Shown here: positions 1-5,820 of the stretch, piece after piece
Numbering within the stretch: the first letter of the stretch is position 1
Layout: each line of letters starts with the position of its first letter
Source: an uncultured Actinomycetes bacterium
GTDB lineage: Bacteria; Actinomycetota; Actinomycetes; Nanopelagicales; Nanopelagicaceae
NCBI GenBank assembly: GCA_937864205.1
Contig: CALMJB010000136.1
Coordinates: 1 to 10,808 of the forward strand
Reading direction: 5' to 3'
DNA length: 10,808 nucleotides
Position numbers and translations under genes: made by a program
Notes under the pieces: model-generated
Database searches by the model: none
What the model saw: the letters and a program-made list of their open reading frames with translations, nothing else
Told to the model about the DNA's origin: nothing

Positions 1-1016
1 GGATCTAACCATCGACCTTCATAAAGCAATCGGCCTAATTTTCTTCCCTCTTGATAATAATTATTTAAAGTATCTTCATTATGAATCGCGGTTAATAATC
101 TTTCATAAGCGATGAACAAAAGTGCTAAGCCCGGTGCTTCATAAATGCCCCGGCTTTTTGCTTCGATAATTCGATTCTCGATTTGATCAGACATTCCTAA
201 GCCGTGTCGACCGCCTACTTCATTTGCAAACTTAATTAATTCAACCAAGTCAGTGAATTTCTGGTTATTTATCGAAACTGGGCGACCATTCTTAAATTCA
301 ATTTTTACATCTTCGGTTGCGATATTTACAGATAAATCCCAAAATTTCACACCCATAATCGGATTAACGATTTCAATTGATTGGGAAAGTTCTTCAAGTT
401 TCTTTGCTTCGTGAGTTGCTCCCAGAATATTGGCATCGGTGGAATAAGCCTTTTCAGCGCTATCTCTATAAGGCAGATTGTTCGCCTTTAACCAGTTAGA
501 CATTTCGGTTCGTCCACCTAATTGCGCAACAAATTCAGCGTCCAACCAAGGTTTATAAATTTTAAGTTTTGGATTTGCTAGTAATCCATAACGATAAAAA
601 CGTTCGATGTCATTGCCTTTAAATGTGCTGCCATCGCCCCAGATTTGTACGCCATCTTTTTCCATGGCTCTGACTAATAGCGTGCCAGTAACTGCTCGCC
701 CAATCGGAGTAGTGTTGAAATAAATTTTTCCAGCGGTTCGAATATGAAAAGCGCCGCAAACTAATGCGGCAATTCCCTCTTCAACAATTAATTGTTTGCA
801 ATCTACTAATTTTGATGACTGCGCGCCGTATTCACTCGCTCGTTTTGGAATCTCTTGGATGTTTGGTTCATCGTATTGACCAAGATCGGCGGTGTACGCA
901 TAAGGCTTTGCACCATTTTTTTTCATCCACGCAACTGCAACAGATGTATCAAGACCGCCGGAAAAAGCAATACCAACTTTTTCGCCAACTGGAAGGGCGC
1001 TCAGCACTTTAGACAT
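1..1016 (-). CDS. argG: Argininosuccinate synthase, partial (C-terminus beyond left edge)
   Basis: This enzyme joins citrulline and aspartate with ATP to form argininosuccinate, the penultimate step of arginine synthesis, in the cytosol. About 338 residues are present, read from an ATG at 1016 (MSKVLSALPVGEKVGIAFSG...). The N-terminal PP-loop ATP-binding motif SGGLDTS lies at residues 19-25. Further family blocks follow in order: AYTADLGQ, the YFNTTPIGRAVTGT segment, IWGDGSTFKGNDIERFYRYG, EKAYSTD, GATHEAK, IVNPIMGVKFWD, GGRHGLGMSDQIENR and LGRLLYEGRW. These match the long E. coli-type ArgG (about 447 residues) much better than the short type of about 400 residues, so roughly 110 residues are missing to the left. 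The reading frame is intact throughout. The gene follows the dioxygenase by 50 nt on the same strand, so readthrough is likely. No good Shine-Dalgarno site precedes the ATG; a -10-like TAGGCT sits 6 nt upstream. The identification is very secure. Confidence 0.96.
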   Translation of the reverse strand, partial: MSKVLSALPVGEKVGIAFSGGLDTSVAVAWMKKNGAKPYAYTADLGQYDEPNIQEIPKRASEYGAQSSKLVDCKQLIVEEGIAALVCGAFHIRTAGKIYFNTTPIGRAVTGTLLVRAMEKDGVQIWGDGSTFKGNDIERFYRYGLLANPKLKIYKPWLDAEFVAQLGGRTEMSNWLKANNLPYRDSAEKAYSTDANILGATHEAKKLEELSQSIEIVNPIMGVKFWDLSVNIATEDVKIEFKNGRPVSINNQKFTDLVELIKFANEVGGRHGLGMSDQIENRIIEAKSRGIYEAPGLALLFIAYERLLTAIHNEDTLNNYYQEGRKLGRLLYEGRWLD

Positions 1017-1022
1017 AACGCA

Positions 1023-1028
1023 AGCCTA
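1023..1028 (-). promoter_or_regulatory. Possible -10 element for a leaderless argG transcript
   Basis: On the minus strand TAGGCT, which fits the actinobacterial TANNNT pattern, ends 6 nt before the argG ATG. That would place transcription initiation at or next to the start codon. No matching -35 box is visible and the hexamer could occur by chance, so this is a weak call. Confidence 0.25.
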
Positions 1029-1066
1029 ATGGTTGGAATTTCGGCTGGTGCTGATTTATTTAATCG

Positions 1067-2332
1067 TTACTTCTTAATTGTTTGCGCTTTGGTCTCATCA
1101 CGATGTTTACGCAAATAAATCATGAATGGAGTTCCGCCGGTGCCCACCGCTGATGGATTACCCGGAGTCTTTTGAGATTGTGCATGAATATAGCTGCCGG
1201 CGTATTCCAAATGCAGTGCTCGGAAATTACCAACAATTTCAACGCAATCGTTGAAGACTTCAGTTAAGGATTTTCGATTTGTTTTAGTAACAAAATTTCT
1301 TACAGATGGACCAGCTTCAGCAGCTTCAATGAACTGAACATGCTTTGGTGGCATGTAATGTCGCATCTCCATCAAGTAATCGCGTAGTTCATCTCGCTCG
1401 TGTTCGATTCCTAGAACTGCATCCATTGCCGGAATGATTGCGCTCTGCGCGCCAGTTTCGCCGCGGAATTTTTGTCCTACTCCCTTGTACTCATCTACAC
1501 CTTCATAAACAACACCATTTGGCAATGATGGGTTATTTCGCCAACCGAAAATATAGGGACGAACTCGATGGAAATAAATGTAAGGATCACATCGCTCTGG
1601 CATGCGATCTAAAGTTGTATACATCGCTTGCAATGATGTGCGAAGTTTGGTGATTGCTTTCTCTAATTGATCAGCATCATTTGTGGCGACTGCAGTTTGT
1701 GCTTCTTCGATTGCCTTTAATCCGCGGCCGGCTTTTTTCTCAATATCAATATGAATCAGAATGAACCATTCCTCATCTTGGCCGCCTAAGAAACATTGCA
1801 ATAACCCGATGTTGCCGCACTCAATTGGTCCATCTTTTTCAAATCGACGCCAATTGTCATTTGCATAACTTTGATAACTAAGAATTGGCGGACGACCAAC
1901 TTTTTTACCAACCAGATACCAAGGTAGCGCTAACTTTGCGGGCAATACATGTGCTGCTTCATTGCTGCTCCACTGATAAGCCTGTCCGATATAACTTAGA
2001 ACCAGCATTGCCCGACTTAGATCAGCTTCGGTTTTCAAATTTTCAATTTTAAATTCCGGTAAATTCTTAACCCGGGTGCGAAAATCAGAGCCCATCATCA
2101 ATTTCGGCAGGTCCTTGCCCATTTGATCCCATGCCTCATTTCCAGGTGAAAGTGATTGCGCCGGATCTTGAGTAGGTAAATATCCAAACTCTTCAGTAAT
2201 TCCGTAATCACTAATTTTCACTGGTGTGCTCAATTCAAACCTCTCTTTGTACTTTTTCAATTCTCTTGATGTTACTTCGCAAACCTCAACCAACTGTAAA
2301 TCTTGGATATTTAAATTTAACTGTTTGTTCAT
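1067..2332 (-). CDS. Indoleamine 2,3-dioxygenase family heme protein
   Basis: A 421-residue protein of the IDO family, which opens the indole ring of tryptophan with O2 to give N-formylkynurenine using heme b. Alignment by eye to human IDO1 is good over the C-terminal two thirds. The proximal heme ligand region RALHLEY gives H374. The substrate-carboxylate arginine is R258 in YFHRVRPYIFGW. The heme-propionate region is GETGAQSA (291-298), MRHYMPP is at 323-329, PSVRNFV at 342-348, and the C-terminal GTGGT loop at 397-401. In the distal pocket, F190-I-L-I-H194 aligns with human F163-F-L-V-S167, so a histidine appears to replace serine. Length is close to the family (about 400). No kynurenine formamidase or kynureninase gene is in the window, so the fate of the product is unknown. 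The gene starts at ATG 2332 without a clear ribosome site and lies 50 nt upstream of argG. Family assignment is firm; tryptophan as the true substrate is inferred. Confidence 0.92.
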   Translation of the reverse strand: MNKQLNLNIQDLQLVEVCEVTSRELKKYKERFELSTPVKISDYGITEEFGYLPTQDPAQSLSPGNEAWDQMGKDLPKLMMGSDFRTRVKNLPEFKIENLKTEADLSRAMLVLSYIGQAYQWSSNEAAHVLPAKLALPWYLVGKKVGRPPILSYQSYANDNWRRFEKDGPIECGNIGLLQCFLGGQDEEWFILIHIDIEKKAGRGLKAIEEAQTAVATNDADQLEKAITKLRTSLQAMYTTLDRMPERCDPYIYFHRVRPYIFGWRNNPSLPNGVVYEGVDEYKGVGQKFRGETGAQSAIIPAMDAVLGIEHERDELRDYLMEMRHYMPPKHVQFIEAAEAGPSVRNFVTKTNRKSLTEVFNDCVEIVGNFRALHLEYAGSYIHAQSQKTPGNPSAVGTGGTPFMIYLRKHRDETKAQTIKK

Positions 2333-2425
2333 TTCCCATTTACATCTATGCCTTAAATACTAACTCCAGATACGTCAAACTTTCATCACTCCCCAAAGTA
2401 ATCTTTAGTGAAAGGGGGGTCTGTG
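2333..2425. promoter_or_regulatory. Divergent intergenic region between the dioxygenase and the zinc-ribbon gene
   Basis: This 93-nt gap must hold the promoters for two diverging genes. On the minus strand TTGACG (2378 to 2373) followed after 17 nt by TAAGGC (2355 to 2350) is a possible but poor -35/-10 pair for the dioxygenase. On the plus strand TAATCT (2399-2404) fits TANNNT and lies just before the purine-rich ribosome site of the small gene. Neither has been tested and both are weak matches. Confidence 0.3.
2411..2419 (+). promoter_or_regulatory. G-rich ribosome binding site that sets the start of the zinc-ribbon gene
   Basis: AAAGGGGGG is a strong purine-rich Shine-Dalgarno-like site, with a run of six G. 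Counting the core as AAAGGGGG (2411-2418), it is 4 nt from a GTG at 2423 and 7 nt from a TTG at 2426. The spacing favours TTG. It is the main evidence that this small frame is translated, because no ATG is available. Confidence 0.55.
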
Positions 2426-2572
2426 TTGGATAATCAAGAAGAAACTTGTGCGTTTTGTCACGAAAGTTCTCTGGAAATCTGTCTAAATGATCGCCATGGA
2501 TTTCTGATTATCTGTTCCGAGTGTGGATATGTTGATATCGCTCGGGCTGAGCAATTAGTGGCTCACCGCTAA
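2426..2572 (+). CDS. Small zinc-ribbon protein, 48 residues, TTG (or GTG) start
   Basis: The frame encodes a 48-residue acidic-to-neutral protein with two CxxC knuckles: C8-A-F-C11 and C30-S-E-C33, separated by 18 residues, plus an extra C19. The spacing and the CSECGY turn are typical of a zinc ribbon that binds one Zn2+ through four cysteines. Starting at GTG 2423 instead adds one residue. A strong G-rich ribosome site precedes it, and the cysteine pattern would be unlikely in a random frame. It is divergent from the dioxygenase and is followed by an inverted repeat at 2596-2629. I do not recognise a named family. Such mini zinc ribbons are often nucleic-acid or protein adaptors, but nothing here shows which, so function is left open. 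Confidence 0.7.
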   Translation: MDNQEETCAFCHESSLEICLNDRHGFLIICSECGYVDIARAEQLVAHR

Positions 2573-2595
2573 AAATCAATAAGTTTGATTCGACA

Positions 2596-2629
2596 TAAAG
2601 GTCTTTAATTTGTAATTTTACTACCTTTA
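2596..2629. repeat. Inverted repeat (7-nt perfect arms) between the zinc-ribbon gene and gdh
   Basis: TAAAGGT (2596-2602) and ACCTTTA (2623-2629) are perfect inverted arms separated by 20 nt. It lies 24 nt after the zinc-ribbon stop codon and about 60 nt before the gdh ATG. As a hairpin it would be a weak AT-rich terminator with no clean T run after it. As DNA it could be a two-half-site operator for the gdh promoter. I cannot decide between these. Confidence 0.4.
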
Positions 2630-2679
2630 ATTAATTGCGTTTTAACTTGTTACCACCCTGTTGTTAATCGTGACACATT

Positions 2680-2685
2680 TAAATT
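2680..2685 (+). promoter_or_regulatory. Possible -10 element for a leaderless gdh transcript
   Basis: TAAATT ends 5 nt before the gdh ATG at 2691. There is no Shine-Dalgarno site before that ATG, which together suggest transcription starting at the start codon. No convincing -35 box is seen at the usual distance, although TTGTTA occurs twice upstream (2647 and 2661). Confidence 0.35.
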
Positions 2686-2690
2686 CTTCT

Positions 2691-3917
2691 ATGTCAAAAA
2701 TCTCAACCCCCTTTGAAGAGGTAAATGCACGAGTAGAAAATGCAGCTAAATATTTGGATTTAAAACCTGGCACAGTCAAAGCCCTTCAGAGTTGTGAGCG
2801 CGAAGTTGTCATTTCTATTCCACTTCGTAACGATGACGATGTGCAAGTTTTACAGGGTTATCGTGTTCAACATTCCAGCGCAAGAGGTCCACGTAAAGGC
2901 GGAATTCGATTTCATGAAGAAGTAAATCTTGAAGAGGTCCGCGCGTTAGCAAGTTTAATGTCCTGGAAGACGGCGTTGATTGATGTTCCATTCGGTGGTG
3001 CCAAAGGTGGTGTGACTGTTGATCCCAGCAAATTAACTGAAATCCAAAAAGAGGAAATCATTCGACGGTGGACTAGGTCATTAGTAAATGTGCTCGGTCA
3101 TCACCGCGACATTCCTGCACCGGATATGGGCACAAACTCGAAAACTATGGCCTGGTTGATGGATGAGTTTCATAGATTGGAAGGCTTCCAACCTGCCTGT
3201 GTTACGGGCAAACCAATAGAACTCTTTGGTGCATTAGGAAGAGAGGAAGCCACCGGCAGAGGTGTCGCTCAAATTGCAGGCGCAGCATTAGAAAAACTTG
3301 ATATGAAAATTAAGAATGCAAAAGTAGTTATTCAAGGATTTGGCAATGTCGGAAAATTTGCTGCATTAACCTGCGCAGAGATGGGTATGAAAGTCATCGC
3401 AGTTTCTGATTTAAATGGAGCTAAATTTTCTAAAACTGGATTCGAAATCAGCAACCTGTTCAACAAGAACCCCAGCGAATTTCCCGGGGAAGAAATTGAC
3501 CCCGATGATTTGTTAGAACTCGAATGTGATGTACTCATTCCGGCTGCACTTGGCGGGGTAATAACTGAAATCAATGCCGAAAAATTAAAGTGTGCTCTGC
3601 TTGTTGAAGGCGCAAATCAACCAACCTCCATCGCTGCGGACAAAGAACTACGCACAAAAGGAGTAACGATTGTCCCGGATATCTTGGCTAATGCCGGCGG
3701 AGTAATGGGTTCATATTTTGAATGGACTCAAAATATTCAAGAGTTTAGTTGGCCAATCGATAAATTTCGTCGAGAGCTAGATGCACGCATGGGAAAAGCC
3801 TTCGCCTCAGTTTATAAAGTTGCCAAAAAATATGAAGTTGACCTGCGAACAGCGGCAATGATTCTAGCCGTAGGTCGAGTTGCAGAAGCTATGCAGATGA
3901 GAGGTAGCTTAGTATGA
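2691..3917 (+). CDS. gdhA: Glutamate dehydrogenase (Glu/Leu/Phe/Val dehydrogenase family)
   Basis: A 408-residue cytosolic enzyme that interconverts glutamate with 2-oxoglutarate plus ammonia using NAD(P). Residues below are numbered from the ATG at 2691. The catalytic domain has RKGGIRFH with K69, the lysine that binds the substrate side-chain carboxylate and separates glutamate from leucine dehydrogenases. It also has SWKTALIDVPFGGAKGG with K93 and catalytic K105, and PAPDMGT with D145. The nucleotide domain has the Rossmann motif GFGNVG at 216-221 and VSDLNGA near 238-244. PAALGG, VEGAN, PDILANAGG and the SYFEWTQN block follow. Length fits the hexameric class. An in-frame TTG at 2661 would add ten residues, but it has no ribosome site and the extension lacks family similarity, so I prefer the ATG. 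Cofactor preference (NAD or NADP) cannot be settled by eye. A small gene overlaps its stop codon by 4 nt. Confidence 0.95.
   Translation: MSKISTPFEEVNARVENAAKYLDLKPGTVKALQSCEREVVISIPLRNDDDVQVLQGYRVQHSSARGPRKGGIRFHEEVNLEEVRALASLMSWKTALIDVPFGGAKGGVTVDPSKLTEIQKEEIIRRWTRSLVNVLGHHRDIPAPDMGTNSKTMAWLMDEFHRLEGFQPACVTGKPIELFGALGREEATGRGVAQIAGAALEKLDMKIKNAKVVIQGFGNVGKFAALTCAEMGMKVIAVSDLNGAKFSKTGFEISNLFNKNPSEFPGEEIDPDDLLELECDVLIPAALGGVITEINAEKLKCALLVEGANQPTSIAADKELRTKGVTIVPDILANAGGVMGSYFEWTQNIQEFSWPIDKFRRELDARMGKAFASVYKVAKKYEVDLRTAAMILAVGRVAEAMQMRGSLV
3900..3904 (+). promoter_or_regulatory. Ribosome binding site inside the end of gdh
   Basis: AGAGG lies 9 nt upstream of the ATG at 3914, inside the last codons of gdh. 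It supports reinitiation on the overlapping 32-codon frame. Confidence 0.4.
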
Positions 3918-4012
3918 ATCTTTTTAAAAAAATTTTTAGGAAATTGTTTGGTCGAAACATTATTTTTATTAGACATCCTAAATCAAAAGGTCGCGGAAGT
4001 GACTTTGAGTAA
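3914..4012 (+). CDS. Cationic amphipathic small protein, 32 residues, coupled to gdh
   Basis: The ATG overlaps the gdh stop in an ATGA junction, the classic arrangement for translational coupling, and AGAGG sits 9 nt upstream. The product begins MNLFKKIFRKLFGRN and ends SKGRGSDFE. The first 14 residues place large hydrophobics (L3, F4, I7, F8, L11, F12) between lysines and arginines, which in a helix would give one greasy and one positive face, suited to binding a membrane or an acidic partner. A short hydrophobic patch (IIFI, residues 16-19) and an acidic tail follow. There is no signal peptide. I do not recognise a family. It could be a gdh-associated regulator or a small membrane-associated protein; both are guesses. 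A chance frame is possible at this length, but the start context is good. Confidence 0.5.
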   Translation: MNLFKKIFRKLFGRNIIFIRHPKSKGRGSDFE

Positions 4013-4048
4013 ATACTTAAATAAAATAATAAAAGACTCTCGATTTTG

Positions 4049-4069
4049 ATATAGCGCAAGTCGCTAGAT
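4049..4069. repeat. Dyad-symmetric sequence just upstream of corA
   Basis: ATATAGCG and CGCTAGAT flank a 5-nt centre (CAAGT), giving seven of eight matched positions with a perfect inner core TAGCG/CGCTA (4052-4066). It lies immediately before a -10-like CATAAT. It may be an operator for corA or a small hairpin in the trailer of the gdh transcript; there is no T run to make it a standard terminator. Confidence 0.35.
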
Positions 4070-4074
4070 AAAGG

Positions 4075-4080
4075 CATAAT
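4075..4080 (+). promoter_or_regulatory. Possible -10 element for a leaderless corA transcript
   Basis: CATAAT, one base from the TATAAT consensus, ends 7 nt before the corA ATG at 4088. No Shine-Dalgarno site precedes that ATG. A TTGATA at 4046-4051 is 23 nt upstream, too far for a normal -35. Confidence 0.4.
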
Positions 4081-4087
4081 CTCATTC

Positions 4088-5059
4088 ATGATTGTCGATA
4101 TCGCTTGGTACAAGAATGGCATTCGTCAAGAAGCAACCTCTGATCCATCAGATTTAGTGGCGTTAGCAAAATTAAATGGTGGCTTTGTCTGGATGGGTTT
4201 GGCAGAACCAAGTGAGAGCGAGTTTGATTCCATTAGTCAGGAATTTAATTTACATCCACTAGCTATTGAAGACGCTGTAATAGCACAACAGCGTCCTAAG
4301 TTAGAGCATTATGAAAATCTTCATTTTCTCGTTGTAAAGACCGTCTTTTTTAATTCACAAACAAATCAAATTAGTACTGGTGAACTTATGATTTTCATTG
4401 GTGAGTGTTTTGTTCTAATAGTGCGACATGGAGAAGGTTCTCCGCTAGTAAATGTTAGGAAAGATCTCGAACAAAAACCTGAATTTTTATCAAAGGGTCC
4501 ATTTGCGGTCGTGCACGGTGTAATGGATAAAGTTATTGACGAATATTCAAGAATTGCTGCTGCATTAGAAACCGCAGTAGGTCAGGTTGAACAAAAAGTT
4601 TTCAGCGGGCAGGGAAAATCCCATTCAGAACAAATATATTTTCTAAAACGTGAGGTGATTGAATACTGGCACGCAATTGAGCCACTGACAGTCCCTATGC
4701 AACGTCTGGTTGCTGAATCAAGTCAAATCCTTGCCGCAGATCTACTGCCTTTCTTTAGAGATTTAAATGATCACCTACTGCGTGCTTGTTCTTACGGTAC
4801 AAGTCTGGATTCGTTGCTGACCACGGTCATGCATGTAGATCTTGCTCATATTCAGATGCAGCAGAACATTGATGTGCGTCGTATTTCAGCTTGGGTCGCG
4901 CTCGCCAGTGGACCTACTATGGTCGCAGGTATATACGGCATGAATTTCAAACATATGCCAGAACTACAGTGGAAGTACGGATACGCGTTTGTAGTTAGCT
5001 CATTAGTTGTTCTTACTGGGTATCTCTACATGAGATTTAAACGTGCAAAATGGTTGTGA
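4088..5059 (+). CDS. corA: CorA family Mg2+/Co2+ transporter
   Basis: A 323-residue inner-membrane channel protein that takes up Mg2+ (also Co2+ or Ni2+ in relatives) as a homopentamer. A large cytosolic N-terminal domain contains HPLAIEDA (56-63) and RPKLEHYENLHF (69-80). Long helices with many charged residues follow, roughly 145-265. The C-terminus has two membrane helices at about 266-284 and 298-315. The selectivity signature YGMN is at 283-286, followed by the loop motif MPEL at 290-293 and a basic tail ending in KRAKWL. The QNIDVRRISAWVA stretch and the GIYGMNF-x-x-MPEL-x-W spacing match the actinobacterial form of CorA. Length is standard. Its last 10 nt overlap the start of nnrD, so the two are probably translated from one message. 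The product call is secure; which metal is carried is inferred. Confidence 0.94.
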   Translation: MIVDIAWYKNGIRQEATSDPSDLVALAKLNGGFVWMGLAEPSESEFDSISQEFNLHPLAIEDAVIAQQRPKLEHYENLHFLVVKTVFFNSQTNQISTGELMIFIGECFVLIVRHGEGSPLVNVRKDLEQKPEFLSKGPFAVVHGVMDKVIDEYSRIAAALETAVGQVEQKVFSGQGKSHSEQIYFLKREVIEYWHAIEPLTVPMQRLVAESSQILAADLLPFFRDLNDHLLRACSYGTSLDSLLTTVMHVDLAHIQMQQNIDVRRISAWVALASGPTMVAGIYGMNFKHMPELQWKYGYAFVVSSLVVLTGYLYMRFKRAKWL

Positions 5060-5784
5060 ATCGAGTTGATCAAAACTTCCCAGAACTAAATAAATACCGC
5101 AAAGGTGTAGCGCTAATCATCGCTGGCACCGAAGAGTACCCAGGAGCAGCAGTGCTAACCGTAGGTGCAGCCAGAAGGGGTGGAGCGGGATATATCAAAT
5201 ACTTATCGAAATATTTATCCCCCAGAGAATTAGTAATACAAAATTTTCCTGATGTTGTGCCAATCAGAAGTTTACGAAATCAAAGATTTGATGCAATTGT
5301 GATGGGGCCCGGTAACGCAATTTTCAAAAAAATTCCAAACAATGTACCAATAGTTTTAGATGCAAAAGCGATTAAAGAAATCTACCGATTCAATAACCCT
5401 ATAAAAATAATCACACCGCATACCGGTGAAGCAGAAAGGCTAGGGTTTAAGGTCACTAATAAACGCACCGCTGCCATTGAAATTGCTAATAAAACTAACA
5501 GCATTTGTGTTTTGAAAGGTCATAACACCTGTGTGGCAACTCCAAACGGCAAAGTTTGGATAGACAAATTAGGCGGCGATGAACTTGCTACCGCTGGAAC
5601 TGGTGATTTACTGGCCGGCTTAATCGGATCAATGATTGCCGCTGCAAAACCTGGCGATTTAAATTCCGCTTTCAAAATAGTCTGCGCCGCAGTGACGAGA
5701 CATTCAAAAGCCGGCAAAGCAGCAAAGCGAAAATATAAAGTGGTAACTGCGCTAGATGTGTTAGAGGCTTTAAAAACTAATTGA
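5050..5784 (+). CDS. nnrD: ADP-dependent NAD(P)H-hydrate dehydratase, stand-alone
   Basis: A cytosolic metabolite-repair enzyme of the ribokinase-like YjeF C-terminal family. It dehydrates the damaged S-form of NADHX or NADPHX back to NAD(P)H, using ADP (ATP in eukaryotes). It has 244 residues, slightly shorter than B. subtilis NnrD (276). Family blocks in order are KGVALIIAG (18-26), YPGAAVLTVGAARRGGAGY (30-48), MGPGN (85-89), VLDAKA (102-107), TPHTGE (122-127), LKGHNT (155-160) and the catalytic and phosphate-binding GTGDLLAG (183-190) with D186. The NAD(P)HX epimerase NnrE, often fused to or near it, is absent here, both as a domain and as a neighbour. The ATG at 5050 lies within the corA end with no clear ribosome site, consistent with coupling. 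The gene converges on the transporter at 5791 with a 6-nt gap. Confidence 0.88.
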   Translation: MVVNRVDQNFPELNKYRKGVALIIAGTEEYPGAAVLTVGAARRGGAGYIKYLSKYLSPRELVIQNFPDVVPIRSLRNQRFDAIVMGPGNAIFKKIPNNVPIVLDAKAIKEIYRFNNPIKIITPHTGEAERLGFKVTNKRTAAIEIANKTNSICVLKGHNTCVATPNGKVWIDKLGGDELATAGTGDLLAGLIGSMIAAAKPGDLNSAFKIVCAAVTRHSKAGKAAKRKYKVVTALDVLEALKTN

Positions 5785-5788
5785 TCTA

Positions 5789-5820
5789 ATTTATTTATCA
5801 CTAGTTAACGATAAGTAAAT
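5789..5820. terminator. AT-rich hairpin between convergent nnrD and the EamA gene
   Basis: ATTTATTTATC (5789-5799) and GATAAGTAAAT (5810-5820) form an 11-position stem with a single G-U pair around a 10-nt loop. It begins 5 nt after the nnrD stop codon and spans the stop codon of the convergent transporter, a position that suits a shared bidirectional terminator. It has few G-C pairs and no long T tract, so its strength is doubtful. Confidence 0.35.

Noticed and set aside
764..1118. Two plus-strand frames of 82 and 87 codons at the left end
   Set aside because: They lie opposite argG, which is unmistakable by homology; they are antisense shadows.
1438..1653. Plus-strand 71-codon frame opposite the dioxygenase
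   Set aside because: It lies wholly inside the IDO coding region in antisense, with composition of a shadow frame.
2661..2690. Upstream TTG start for glutamate dehydrogenase adding ten residues
   Set aside because: No ribosome site precedes it, the added residues show no family similarity, and the ATG at 2691 has a -10-like element at a leaderless distance.
2691..3917. Leucine dehydrogenase instead of glutamate dehydrogenase
   Set aside because: The KGGIRFH lysine for the glutamate side chain, the length of 408 residues and the C-terminal SYFEW block fit GDH; leucine dehydrogenases are shorter.
3889..4122. Minus-strand 77-codon frame antisense to the gdh end and corA start
   Set aside because: It overlaps two genes with better start contexts, has no ribosome site and no recognisable pattern.
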